NCBI GenBank assembly: GCA_030867875.1
Contig: JAOWCC010000239.1
Coordinates: 186,001-250,000 of the forward strand
Direction of reading: 5' to 3'
DNA length: 64,000 bases
Source of the DNA: Actinernus sp. WN-2022
Taxonomy: Eukaryota > Cnidaria > Anthozoa > Actiniaria > Actinernidae
The translations under genes and the position numbers were made by a program. The notes under the pieces were generated by a model, which saw nothing but the letters and a program-made list of their open reading frames with translations, had not been told where the DNA came from and did not search any database. Each line of letters starts with the position of its first letter. The stretch's first letter is position 1. Shown here piece by piece: positions 44,253-55,700 of this stretch.

Positions 44253-44570
44253 GTAGAACGCTCTTCTTACATGGTAACAGCCTGGTTTGAAGGGCTTAAA
44301 GGTCGTAACCATTTAGATTTAGTAATAAAGATGTATTCTTTAGAAAAATGCATTTGAGCTACATGCATGAATAACATGGTGCATATTGCACATATCAAGA
44401 ATGTTCTTAGTATATGTACACTGACTAAACTGATTTACTGCCATAGTGTAAGTAAATACCATATAAAACATATGAAGAACATCTGAGTACTGTTATTTCT
44501 TTGCTATTGTGGGGTTCGAAGATCAGCTAGCGTATTAAATCAATTACTTATAATGGTGGGATCAATTTCG
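44253..44570. other. 3' flank of the PIN/CXC frame
   Basis: AT-rich non-coding sequence with an AATAAAG word at 44323 that may be the polyadenylation signal of the preceding gene. Nothing else seen. Confidence 0.4.
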
Positions 44571-44897
44571 GTAAAAACATGTCACAGTAAGTCGGCTTTT
44601 TAATGTACTTCCGGTACTGCCTGCAGCTACTTCCGGTTTGAGATGGCAGCCATTATAAACATTTGGTTTTACTTGTACAAATCTTGTCCTGTGTTGCTTG
44701 AAATATCAAACAAAATATTTACCTAGCTGGTATAGATGGTTGAAGACATTATTTGGCCGTTTTAAGTACAACCACAAGAGTTAAGAGAGTTTTTAATCAA
44801 ATGAAATTTTACTTCCGGTCCAAGATGGCGGCCATTTTGAAAACATCCTCTTAACTTGACTACGCACTAATTTTCGCGATGGCACCATATCAGATAT
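44571..44897 (+). repeat. 327-bp perfect direct repeat, copy 2
   Basis: Identical to 34851-35177. Similarity resumes to about 44966 after a short ATATCAG stutter, then stops at what is the turning point of the foldback in copy 1. Confidence 0.95.
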
Positions 44898-44966
44898 CAG
44901 ATATCAAAACCCATCTCTGTGCCAAATTTCGTGCTTTTAGCCAAAAGTGAACAATTATCGCACATA

Positions 44967-45199
44967 TCCGCCCCAAAAATTTGGCCAAGCAGGGGTTTGC
45001 ACCCCTCTCCTTAACCTGAATGGATTATTTTAGCTGGGAGGGCTTATATTTTGGAGGGAGCTTGTAACCAGGATTCTAGGGTAGTCGTCTAAGTGTACTG
45101 TTTCACATGTTCAGTTATTCTTACAAACAATGCTAATGCCTCCTTGCTGTCCCCTGGCACTCCATTTCCAGGGAACATTATTTCAACTAATTCTGTAAA
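44967..45199. other. 3' flank of the transposase gene
   Basis: About 230 non-coding bases between the foldback-like repeat and the transposase stop codon. Nothing recognised. Confidence 0.4.
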
Positions 45200-46287
45200 T
45201 TATAATGCACAATCTGGAGCAGTTGAAACATAAAGATTTTTGCATGTAGCAACATCTTCTTTATCAACATTCTTTAGATAGTTTTGTGCCCCATATGCTT
45301 GGTGAAGAAAAAACATCACATCTGGCTTTCCTCCATGTAATTCTGAGTTCTTCCCAACATGTATCTCCTTCACATTCCACATCTGTGCTATTGTATGAAG
45401 CTCTTTTCTTATTACCGGCATGAAACAGCACTTCAAGCATTCAATGTGAAGAGGGTTGTGGTCTTCCAACACACCAGAATCTCTAAGATCTTTGAAGAAA
45501 TCTCTCCACCATCCTCCTCCGCCTTGTTTTAGTTTGGACCAGTATGCTTCTATTCTTTGATTGGCGCTGCTCTTACCCTGAATGACAGTTGTTTCACATG
45601 GAGCACCCTTGTCCATATTTCTAAACAAAGTTTGCATTACACCTATCCAAACATTTTCTGTACCCTTATCTGTTCTCACTATCCTGGGCACCCCTCCTAG
45701 CTGGTCTACTGTGTCTAAAAAATATTCCACAACAACTTTGGGATCCTTATTAGTACTGCTAACGTCTAACCAACGCAATCGTCTAGAAAAGCCATCCATA
45801 CACCCATGAATGGAAAAGCCAAATGGCTTGAGTTTGTCCCAGCCGTCTATATGCCAGAGGAAATTTGGCCCCGGATTAACATATTTTCTTCTTTTTAGTC
45901 TATGTTTCTTACGAAGCTGCACACCCTCAGGATCAATCACTCGCAAAGCTTGCATTACGGTGTCTCTTCTTACTTTGAGTTTATGTTTTATTCTGAGTCG
46001 CATTGTCATGTCTCGATATCCTGACGAAGACCCAACACATTCTTCAATTTCCTTTCAAATTGCATCTACAATGTCATACAAAGGCGACTCTGGGGAATGG
46101 TTGCCAGAAACCCGAGAATTTCCACGTTACTTAGGCCTTGTAGGAAGTATTTTTGTATTATCTCTTGAATACTTCCTCCATTACCACTTAAAGCGGGAGT
46201 GTACTGCGGTAAAACACAGCCACATAGCTGTATCAGCACTGTTAAAGTTAATAGAAATAACAACACTTTGTACAAACCATCCGCCAT
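45200..46287 (-). pseudogene. IS3-like DDE transposase, degraded at its N-terminal side
   Basis: The 269-codon frame 46009-45200 is an integrase-fold transposase: WHIDG (Asp55), RTDKGTEN (Asp114) and SANQRIEAYW (Glu154), a D-D-39-E triad, followed by a helical C-terminal domain. The ATG at 46009 is internal: the same frame continues upstream (IEECVGSSSGYRD) to a TGA at 46055-46057 and further homologous residues beyond it. A separate 73-codon frame (46287-46066, MADGLYKVLLFLLTL...) carries the N-terminal part with IQEIIQKYFLQGLSN, a likely helix-turn-helix, in another phase. So the gene has one stop and one frame change, or an intron I cannot resolve. Located just inside the right end of the element and pointing inward. 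Confidence 0.8.
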
Positions 46288-46333
46288 CTTGTTCCATCTT
46301 GTGTTATTTTCCTAATGAGCAGGGTCTGGGTAC

Positions 46334-46396
46334 TCGAAGTTTGAAGTTCGAAGTTCGAAGTTCGAAGTTCGAAGTTCGAAGTTCGAAGTTCGAAAA
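46334..46396. repeat. right subterminal 7-bp array, inner part
   Basis: GAAGTTC/GAAGTTT units, reverse complement of the left array. A 117-bp AT-rich stretch separates it from the outer part at 46514-46541. Confidence 0.95.
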
Positions 46397-46513
46397 TTTA
46401 AAAAAATTTAAATTTAAAACAAAAACAAAAATTGAAGTAAGTTACGACGTTTTCCAATCATTCAGCTCTCTACTTCTTAGTAAGTTCGTATTTTCCAGTG
46501 TTAATACGAACTA

Positions 46514-46560
46514 GGAAGTTTGAAGTTTGAAGTTTGAAGTGGCCCTTCTCGTCCACCGTA
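46514..46560. repeat. right terminal inverted repeat with outer 7-bp array
   Basis: Three GAAGTTT units lead into GGCCCTTCTCGTCCACCGTA, the mirror of the left tip with one difference (G for A). It is followed by the target copy ATGCCA. Confidence 0.95.
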
Positions 46561-46566
46561 ATGCCA

Positions 46567-47136
46567 CCATTCAAGAAAAAGAAGTTCAGATGTCACTATA
46601 AACTGCTCAGTAGCAGTAGCTTCACAGCAATCCCAGTGCCAAATCTGAAGAAAACAGAGGAAATGTTCCAAATACAGCAACTTAAGTCATCATTTTAAGT
46701 GGATATCCCTGGCACAAGTGTAAGCAAGCCAATGCTTCCTTTAAAAAAATGTTTATTGCTTAAAGAATAGCAAAATTTAAAAATACATACAAAGATTTTC
46801 ATAAACCTGTGAAACAATTATTGCTTGTTAACATCTACTAGTCAAATATACACAAAAGAAAACAATAGAATTAGCATTTAATAGCACTAAATATTCTAGT
46901 ATCTGTATCACAGGTTTATGAAAATCACTCTATATCATACTGAGATATTTTTAAGAATACTCAATACTCGGATAAAACAATCTTTATAAAACCAATATAG
47001 CTGAATTTTGATTTGAATCTTTTCATTTTAATATCTTTTCATATCAACATACATGATATGTACATGTAGTTTATTTTCATCATTACAATTTGTTTTATTG
47101 CCCAAGAGCATGCAGGTGTACCAGTTGTATTCATGC
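46567..47136. other. spacer with one MITE
   Basis: Non-coding except for the MITE at 46794-46933. Confidence 0.4.
46794..46933. mobile_element. MITE related to the one at 34044
   Basis: Inverted ends share AGATTTTCATAAACCTGTGA against AGTGATTTTCATAAACCTGTGA on the other side. The word order resembles GATTTCATTTAACCCGTGAA of the 34-kb MITE, so they are probably the same family with different age; this one has weaker TIRs. Confidence 0.75.
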
Positions 47137-47145
47137 AGCGAAATC

Positions 47146-47250
47146 TACCCTGCGAGCAGAGGTTTGTCATCTCTTTGCCTTTCCTGTCCGCCGAAAGAAA
47201 GGGAAAGGACAGGAAAGGCAAAGAGATTAGAAACCTCTGTTCGCAGGGTA
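47146..47250. mobile_element. 105-bp MITE, 9-bp target duplication AGCGAAATC
   Basis: Ends read TACCCTGCGAGCAGAGGTTT and its near reverse complement; the interior is an inverted repeat built on TCTTTGCCTTTCCTGTCC. AGCGAAATC occurs directly on both sides (47137-47145, 47251-47259). Related to the MITE at 60463-60555. Confidence 0.95.
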
Positions 47251-47259
47251 AGCGAAATC

Positions 47260-50200
47260 AAATCATAACAAATTTGGCTGGCGGTAATTTTTTTTGTAAA
47301 CTGACACGCAAAATAGTAAGAATTTGTTGTTTAGCTTTCAACAAAATTAATGAATGAGACAGACAAAATAAATAATCAAACTATAAAAACTAAATAACAC
47401 AATCAGCGCAGCTACCAAAATTAAGTAATATTTACAATGTCTGTTGCATAAATCGCGCGTGTAAAACTCATAAACACAAGCAAATGATAATTTGCATATT
47501 ACAGAATTTAAAAGAAACTAACATGATCTGAAGAGGGCCTCATACCTGTTCAGAAATGATGAAATATTATGGTGTTAGCCATCAGCAACGACAATCCGAC
47601 TACAACAATGCTGCCCAGTGTGTAAAGTAAAATATTTGTTTACATATGTTAAAATGGTTCTCCTTACAGTTTTCCTTCCACAAAGCCACAATATAGTGAC
47701 ATTTATAGTACAATGCTAAAGTTGTTAATAACAAAATTCGGTCGCATTACATTCCAGTGTGAAGCAGTCTCTAAAGAACGTTACCAAAGCAGAATAGCTT
47801 TCAGTTTTGTCTCACAACTCTTCCTCAAGCTATCCATAGTATTGCCTACGAAATTGAAACACTTTCTAGCCAGCACTTCGTACTTGGATACTCCGTTGTA
47901 TTGAAAACGCCTGAAAATGAAGTACCTTTCATCACAGAAGTTTTAATCCAGAAAAAGGTTATCTTCTCCATCAGATCAGAAAAGTGTCCCAACTTCATCT
48001 GATTCCTCTGAAGAATGGTGAGAGAATACAAAATTCTGACAGTGGTTCTTCTTGTAGTTCAGTTGTTATTCAAAAGTCAAAATCTCCCGTGTTAGTTCAT
48101 GTTAATTTCGACGTTAACCTTCGTGACAACTTTTCGTTGCAAATAACCAACTCAGTTAGGGCTATGAAGGTCCGATAAATGTGGCTAAAGTAGGTTTAAA
48201 GTGTGATACAAACTTCGCCGGTGAAAGTTAAGTTTCTCCTCCTTTTGATCGCGCACATGCGACGAACACAATCCAGACGTTGCCACGAACGCTCCGCGAA
48301 CAATTATATCCGCTGGGGGTGGTGATGGAATCGAATATCTAATGCGCATATCTAAACACTAGACATAACTTCCAAAGGCCAGATTTATGGCGGGCTCACA
48401 TTGAAGATTAGTTTGTGAAGGAACCATGCTAGCGAATTGCTCGTCCTAAATGTACCCGCGTTCCGCTCGTGCATCCGCAGTTTTTCAAGACCTCGAGCGT
48501 GCCAAATTTTTTTATAGAACAAGGAGAACCATCTTTTACTTGTTAAGTATTGTGTTGCGTTCTACTGTATTTCATTTTTGGTATTGAATTGTATTTTGCT
48601 TTATTATATATATTTTTTTTTGGTAGAAATGCGTGTCACCCTACGATGATTATATTTAGGAATTGTCACTTGCGAGTCCTCACATTGTAATGGCGACTCG
48701 GTTCCAGGCCCCCGGAGAGTTTTAAGCATAAAGTAGTCAATTTGAATGGCGAAAAAGAGACCTTTCCGAAGGCGGAACTGAAAAATAAATACACTCTTAA
48801 TAATCATAAAATAATGAACTTTATTACTGTGCAATAAGATAAAGATGCAAAATTTGGTTTCATAAACACTTTAAGTTTTCCATGCATTTGTCTTGTAACA
48901 ACGACTGGACAAGTCAAAGTCCAATGTGTGGAAAACTGAAAACACGATTGCACACTTCCCAGCACAGCTACGTCCCTCACATTTCGATCAGTTAATCTTT
49001 TACCTGGTATCTTAAGTTTGTAGACGGTGAATATTTCAGAAATTCGATTTTATGGAAATTATTTGTCATCCGATTCCCATACAAACACTGTATTTCGCGC
49101 CATGTTTTCAACTGGTCTATTCGGTTTAATATAGTCAAGCTAACTGAATCCAAAACTCATATTTTCCCATAAAATATTGCTGAAGACTTCATGTAAACGT
49201 TGAAAAGTCAGGTTTTTCCGTAAGATGACGAATGAGAAATGTAGCTGTGTGCACAATCACCAGCGAATCGGGATAAATTATGCAGCCAGCAGGTAACTTA
49301 ATTTGGAAATTATTTAAAATTCATTGGAGACCAAAGCTAATGCCATGGTTAGAAAATTAACAACTTTGCAAAGTTTTGAGCAGATATTTTAGATTCAGAC
49401 TGTACAAAGTTACGAGCTAACAATTTATGGTTCGACAAATTTTACAGACAAATCACTCGCCAGTGCCCACCACATACATTTCTCTGTATTTTTGTTCGCA
49501 AATTTATATTTAAACTTTGTAAGAAAAAAGATTGCACCTTAAAATTCGACATTCTTACTTATTTTGGTGTGCTCTTTCAAGCCATTATATATATTTTTGC
49601 ATTTGTCGAGTTTTCAAATTACCTACAAGATACCCATTCCCCTAGATAACTCCGAAAGCAATTTTAAAACTTCATTTGCGTTCATAAAATAAAATAAAGC
49701 ATTGTAGATATATATGAGTCTTCGCTTCAAAAACGGCTTCGCTTTAAAAATTAGAATCCATTAATTCAAGTAAACTATGGTTGAACTGTAGTTCCTTCTC
49801 GCTATGTTTACTGGCGGGGAGTGGGTGTTTAACAGTAATTTGTAGTTCAGACAAACTCCCGCTTGCGTTTCATTGTACTTGTCTCGTGGTCTTCTGTACA
49901 AACATTTATCCAGCACTGACTTTCTCACTGCATTCCCTGTGAAGGTTTTGGAACGGAAAAGCCCCATCGAAAATTAAAATGCCAAGAAAACCTCTATAAT
50001 TCTATTTTCTTTCGATACGCTCAGCCAAATAGAAAGTATTTCTATTTTCCACATATGAATAATGATAACGTTTGGAGGGAGCCGCACAGCTGACAGCATC
50101 GTTTATTACATTAAGGTTACAGCAGTAATTGGTGTTATAACTAATAACAGTAGTCCAGTACAATAATAATAATACAATTGCGAGCTAGATTTTAGATGGT

Positions 50201-51029
50201 AAATTGCCGGATACGAAAAACCGGGATAAAAACCCCCCATTTGAGGAAAAACTCGGAAACGTATTCTCCAAACCAGTGCAAATTCACCTCTACCTCTGGA
50301 GTCTAAAGGTTTAAAACATCCTACTAATATACTTTTAAGAACAATATTACCGCACAGCGGACGGCATCGTTTATTATAAGTTATTGCAATTGTATACGTA
50401 CTCAAAGACAGTTATACATACTATTAACTCAAACTATAAAAAGCTACAATATGTCAAGGAAAACTAAGGCCGCTGCTGAAATGCGACGTCAAGTAGTATG
50501 AACGTGTGAAGGAGTGGCATTTATATAACTCCTAATTAATCCCAAAGGGATAATGCAAAAGCATGTATTCAACATGTAACAAAGAGAAAAATATTTATAT
50601 ACATCTCTGAGTGAGAGATATCTTTGACTTTGAGCGATTTATAAAGTTTTTTTTCACATGTAGAGTCACTCTTACATCTCACCCAGCACCCTTTCCTGTC
50701 CGCATTTCAATCCCATGATGCTTTGCGTCAATTATGAGTTTTCTATATTTAGAATCTGGGGAGAACGCTATTGAAACTCCGGCCCCCCGACCCCCGGGAG
50801 GCCGGGACATAGCGGGGAATGTATCATGTATACAGTGTTACATTTTTATCTTTTCCCCGCTCAACGGTGGACAGTTGGCTGTTACAATACCCGCCCCTAT
50901 GGCCCCGGCATGTGTTTCACAATTTTCAATTGGAAGGAGGCATTAATTAATTGAATATACATAAGCTTCAATCTGTTGTTCCATTATTTAAAAAAATATT
51001 ATGAAGCACATTTGCTATTACTATGCATG
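47260..51029. other. long spacer without recognisable genes
   Basis: About 3.8 kb. A dispersed repeat (inverted copy of 23318-23500) occupies about 48700-48882. Short frames such as 47984-48178 and 50106-50405 show no family features. An oddly C/G-rich patch (50781-50815) lies near 50.8 kb. Confidence 0.4.
48700..48882. repeat. dispersed repeat, copy 2 (inverted)
   Basis: Reverse complement similarity to 23318-23500, including GGCGAAAAAGAGACCTTTCC and TTTGGTTTCATAAACACTTT, roughly nine of ten bases by eye. Confidence 0.65.
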
Positions 51030-51899
51030 GCATGATATCCGACCCTAATCCGGTAAATAACGTTATTTTTCCTCTATTTTTCCAAATATTTGTTTTCTTT
51101 TTCTTCAGACAGCAGCTGGAGCAATTTAAACGGGCGTACTGTTAGTGTTCCTCAGTTGAACTTTAGTTAACGTGCCTTTAATCAATTAATAAATGTTGGA
51201 CATTCGTTTAGGAAACAATGTAGGATCCAAAAAAACATATTTCAATCTCACAAATGTCATGGAAAACATCCCACTAAATATGTAAATTTTAGGTTTTCAA
51301 GTGAATTGAAATACATAAAGCCAGGCTGCCAACCAGAATAATTGTTTTGATATTCACCTAAAATGTCCACCTATGCATGTTATCAACAAGAAAAAAGGTT
51401 CATATACGCTTAAATTATTACTTATTGTGCAACTGAGAATTTATTTTACTCGGCAATTTCTTTGCCTTTCCACTTTTAATGATTCGGAAGATTTCATCAC
51501 AAAGCAATATTAGCGTTACCATTTAATTGCCATCAGATGTGAATATTAATGAAGGCTAAATTGCTCTTTCTCTACAAGCCAGAGTGAATTTTAACGCTGT
51601 TTCGTCCTAGGAACACGTGGGCCATGAAGAACAGGATTCATAGCAGAGTTTATCATGATGAACCTGGATGCAAACTGTCACATGTAATCACTGGCTTTAC
51701 GACTCACAAGTGTTCCCTCGTAAAACATCACATTCACGAAATAAAGATTGACAGAAATGAAAAAAGGAAGTGCCGCTAACCAAAATAATACAACAATTAC
51801 AATGATTGTGACTGTCATTTTTCTGTCTCTCTCAATTCTTCTCGCGTTGTTTCCTTTTCCCTCCTCTTGTTGAGCTTGTTCGGCATCTCTTTCAGCAAT
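51030..51899. repeat. receptor-locus duplication, left copy
   Basis: Similar in the same orientation to about 62655-63650, beginning near CCGACCCTAATCCGGTAAAT. The similarity stops abruptly inside the receptor coding region at 51899. Differences include several small deletions, so the duplication is not very recent. Confidence 0.85.
51591..51899 (-). pseudogene. truncated class A GPCR (TM6-TM7 end only)
   Basis: About 100 codons matching the C-terminal half of the receptor at 63306-64000: the loop region rich in Glu/Gln (DAEQAQQEEGKGNNARR), TM6 with FWLAALPFFISVNLYFVNV, TM7 with FASRFIMMNSAMNPVL. Frame is open, but it lacks TM1-TM5, and the sequence upstream of 51899 does not continue the receptor. 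It ends with a different short tail (RTKQR). A pseudogene created by partial duplication. Confidence 0.85.
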
Positions 51900-52740
51900 C
51901 TATAGTTGGTAAGTTTGATTGTTGGTAGTGAAATATTGTTTTGGTTGCTAACTAGAAATTAGGTACGGTTACATAGAAGTGAAGAACCAATCGAAGGCTT
52001 GGGGAAAGCCAAACAGAAATTACACGTCTGTTTCTCCTAAAAAAAAAAAAAGCACAGCGCGTCTAGATTAAGAAAAACTAATTAAGTAGAACGTCAAGTA
52101 TTAAATTAAGAATATCATAAGGCGCAAGTTAAAATGAATTTCAAAAAGGCTGCAAGGACCACTGTTACGAGCAAAAGTGTTGCCGGATCTGTGGAGATCA
52201 GGATCAGCAGAAGGAATGAAATATATGAAGCCCATATAACCCCTGAAGAAGGTTCGTTCTGTCGAACCGACATAAAGTGTACAATAAATAACATTGTACA
52301 GCCGTCCGATCAGCCTTGCAGTCTTCGTATACAAGTCAAAATGATTCATATTGAGTGATTAGTTCCATATGTTACTGCCGCAAGAAAGGCACTTTTATGC
52401 TATTGTACGTTATAATTTGGCTCAGCTGATGTTATTCCTAGCATAAGCTAGAGATTTTACTATCCTTTTGAGTAAGGCTATGATAGATTGAGTAATCATA
52501 GACCTAATTTGCTTCGCTCGCCGGAACTCAATACAGAACACCTGTCGTAACACGTTGACCAGTAAACGTAAAATGTAAAACAACGTAACTCGTGACGGTG
52601 ATTCTACTTGAGGCCGAAATGGAACCTACGGACTAACGCGGGCCTCAACCGTGGACGGCGATGAAGGGCACTTGCGTGTTCGGTGCGTCTCTCGTCTCGT
52701 CTCGTCTCTGACTTTGTCTGTGTACATGTGGGGTCCAGAA
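51900..52740. other. spacer between the receptor pseudogene and the LINE target locus
   Basis: Non-coding. Overlapping frames on both strands at 52101-52358 (82 and 74 codons) are open by chance as far as I can tell. A CTCGT pentamer run is at 52691-52707. Confidence 0.4.
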
Positions 52741-52797
52741 TAGGCCTTTTGCAACAGATGGTCACGTGATTTGTTGGCCCATAGCAACGCCATACTG
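52741..52797. repeat. paralogous block, 3' side of the LINE target
   Basis: AGGCCTTTTGCAACAGATGG through CGCCATACTGG; found inverted at 61548-61603 with three or four differences. Adjacent to the LINE 3' end on this side. Confidence 0.9.
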
Positions 52798-55700
52798 GTT
52801 TTTTTTTTTTTTTTTTTTTTTTTTATTTAATAGCTTAACTCAGGCTGAGAAACAGACTCTAGGTCCAAACGAGCTCAGCCTGAGACAAATACGAATACAC
52901 TGACAATACATTACAGATAGAACTATGAATAATGTATTAAGCATGAAATGTAAAATATATGATGCAAAAAAATATATAATAATAGTGTACATTTGTACAT
53001 TTGGTCGGCCAGCCAAGTACAAGTAAATAAGCGCAGAAAAAAGTTAGCGGCAACAAATAGTAGATGTGTTAGTAGATCGGCATTTAGAACAGATAGTTTT
53101 ATAGGTTCTAATGCGATCAGGGTCAAAAGTGGAAAGCAAAAGCGCAAGATAGTGAGCTCGTAGCAATGTTTTGAAAGACGAAATTGAACTACAGGACTTA
53201 ATATTTAAAGGCAGCGAGTTCCATAGAATAACTATGCGATTAAAGAAAGAATCCCTATAAGTAGATGTTTTGCATGGGTTAAGCTTGTAGTCTGAACCAG
53301 TAGTGCTTCTTGTAGATCTTGATGAAAGCGAGCATGGAGTTACATAACTAGATAGATCGGTATTGTTAAGCTTAAGGCGACACTTAAACAAATATATGAG
53401 GTCTAGATATTCTAGCCAGTATGAAAGTGGCAGTAGATTAAGTTTAAGTAGCCTATCTTTATAGGGTAAGTCTACTTTTAACATGAATTTGGTTGCGCGG
53501 CGCTGAATAAGTTCGAGAAGTTGGATATCTCTAGAGCTTGACTGCGGGGCCCAAACCTGACTACCGTAGCACAGAATGGAACGAACTAGCGTAAGATAAA
53601 GGGTACGACGCAGCGTTACCCCTAAAGAGTTAGGGGTATTACGTCTCAGGAAACCCAAAACCTTATTTGACTTAGCTACCACCGACACTACTTGGTTGTG
53701 CCAGCGCAGATCATTTGAAATGATAATACCTAAATCTTTTTGAGAGCTACTCTCTTTTAAGGCGTCGTGGTCGATGTTATAGAGACGCACCAGTGGATTG
53801 CGTCTTCTAGAGATTTTAAGAACCTCGCATTTACTGGAATTGAAAGCTAAGTCCCATTTGACACTCCAGCTGACCAAACCGTTTAGGTCATACTGGAGAG
53901 CCAAATGGTCTTGCTGAGATTTCTGAGAGCGGTAACATTTGGTATCGTCAGCGAACATGACTGACCTAGTACTAGCCGAGGTTACACTGGGAAGATCGTT
54001 TACATATAAAAGGAAAAGTATCGGACCCAGGATGCTGCCCTGTGGGACCCCAGAAACCACAGGCGTCCAGCTGGAACTGGACCCTTCGATGACAACACGT
54101 TGCCTGCGATTGCTGAGGTAATCGGCGAACCAATCCCACAGTGCACCAGCTACCCCGTATAACCTCAACTTAGTTAGTAGCTTTATGTGATTGATCGAAT
54201 CAAAAGCCTTAGCGAAATCTAGATATAGAATATCCGTCTCAATATTTTTGTCTAATAAGGCACCTATTTCGTGAAAGACGGTAAGTAGTTGAGAAATACA
54301 AGACCTCCCCTCTAAGAACCCAAACTGGGAATCAGAGATAACCTGCAAGAAGTACGGTAGCGTGTTTTTTAGAACGCATTTTTCAAAGACCTTACTTATG
54401 ATGGGAAGTAAAGATATAGGTCTATAATTACTAACAAGTTTTTTTGAGTCTTTCTTGAAGATCGGTGTTATATTTGCTTCCTTCCAGTCAGCTGGAAACT
54501 TTCCACAGAACAAGGACAGATTGAATAGCCTTGTAAGTGATGGAGCGATCTGAATTGCACATTCCCTGAGCAGACGTGAAGGGATACCGTCTGGGCCAAC
54601 GGCCTTGGATACGTCTAAGGTGACCAGATTTCTCAACACATCAGATAAGGATAGCACAACATTGGATAAAGTAGCTGTAGTGAAGGGCTCGACGGCTGGG
54701 ATAGCGGTGGCCAGATTGGGCTGTCTGAATGTGGAGGCGAAATAGATGTTAAACGCTTCAGCCTTCCCGAGTGGAGTATCGTATTTAGTATCTCCAAGTT
54801 CGACAGTATCGGGAATTGATCCTTTGTTAGACTTTGCCTTGAAGAAAGACCAAATCTTGTTGTTATTATTGGAAACGGTTGAAGTCTTAGTTAGCTTTTC
54901 GATGTAAGAGTTGAATTTGGCTCTAATCAAGTACTTTGTATCCTTTCGTAAAAGTTTCACACGCTCCCATAATTCTCTTTTATTTTCCCTTATAGCTCTT
55001 CTTCTCAAAGTGTTTCTCTTATTTATAGAGTGAACTACTTCGCCGTCGATCCATGGCGGCGAGTCTGCACGCTTTAGTTTTGTTTTTGGAATGCAATTGT
55101 TCACGGCTTCAAGAAACCACGCCTTCCAACGGAGCCAGCAGATGTCGATGTCATTAACAGAGAAAATATCATCAATGGGTTTTTGGGTCAGGGTGGTCCT
55201 CAGGGAGTCGAAGTCGCCATTCTTGAAATTGTAAACAACCCTGGGTGTTGAGGGTTTTCTGTATGGATGGATTTGCAAGTCAAATAATATTGCTTTGTGA
55301 TCAGATGAAATTGATACTTCTTTCGAGACTTCTAGGCCTGATATTTTTTCTACCATGTTTGTGATTACAAGATCAAGAATGTTCTGAGACCTAGTTGGCT
55401 CGTCGACCAGTTGGAATAAGTTCAAGTCACTTAGGAAATCACAAAAGTCTGATTGATCACTTGAGTTTGAGAACCCCGATCCCTCTAGCCAGTTGATATT
55501 AGGCATGTTAAAGTCACCGAATAGCAATATGTCTTTGTTGCCAGAGGACTGAAAACTAAGGACCAGATCCTCAAATGACTTGAACCAGGAAGGCGGGGAG
55601 GAGGGAGGTCTGTAGATTACTGCAATTAATAATTTGCGACGGTCTTTGAGCTGCACTTCGGCAGCTACGTATTCTAGCTCCAAGTTGGTATTTGAAGAGC

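Larger units (their letters stand above)
31945..46566. mobile_element. 14.6 kb TIR transposon with IS3-like DDE transposase and nested insertions
   Basis: The element spans 31951-46560. Both ends read TACGGTGGACGAGAAGG inward, followed by CCACTTCAAACTTC, and ATGCCA flanks them as a perfect 6-bp target duplication (31945-31950 and 46561-46566). Inside each end is a 7-bp tandem array (ACTTCAA/ACTTCGA). A small spliced gene lies at the left end (plus strand), a DDE transposase at the right end (minus strand). The 6-bp duplication, TAYGGTG termini and integrase-like transposase fit my memory of the eukaryotic IS3-like superfamily (IS3EU). Much of the 14.6 kb is later cargo: MITEs, a foldback, a 2.7 kb TIR element and a 4.6 kb PIN/CXC reading frame. 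Confidence 0.85.

Noticed and set aside
34851..44897. LTR retrotransposon bounded by the direct repeats
   Set aside because: The repeats lack TG...CA ends, primer-binding site or polypurine tract, and no gag-pol lies between them.
52101..52358. Paired plus and minus ORFs of 74 and 82 codons
   Set aside because: Antisense to each other with no family features and next to a pseudogene; likely chance.
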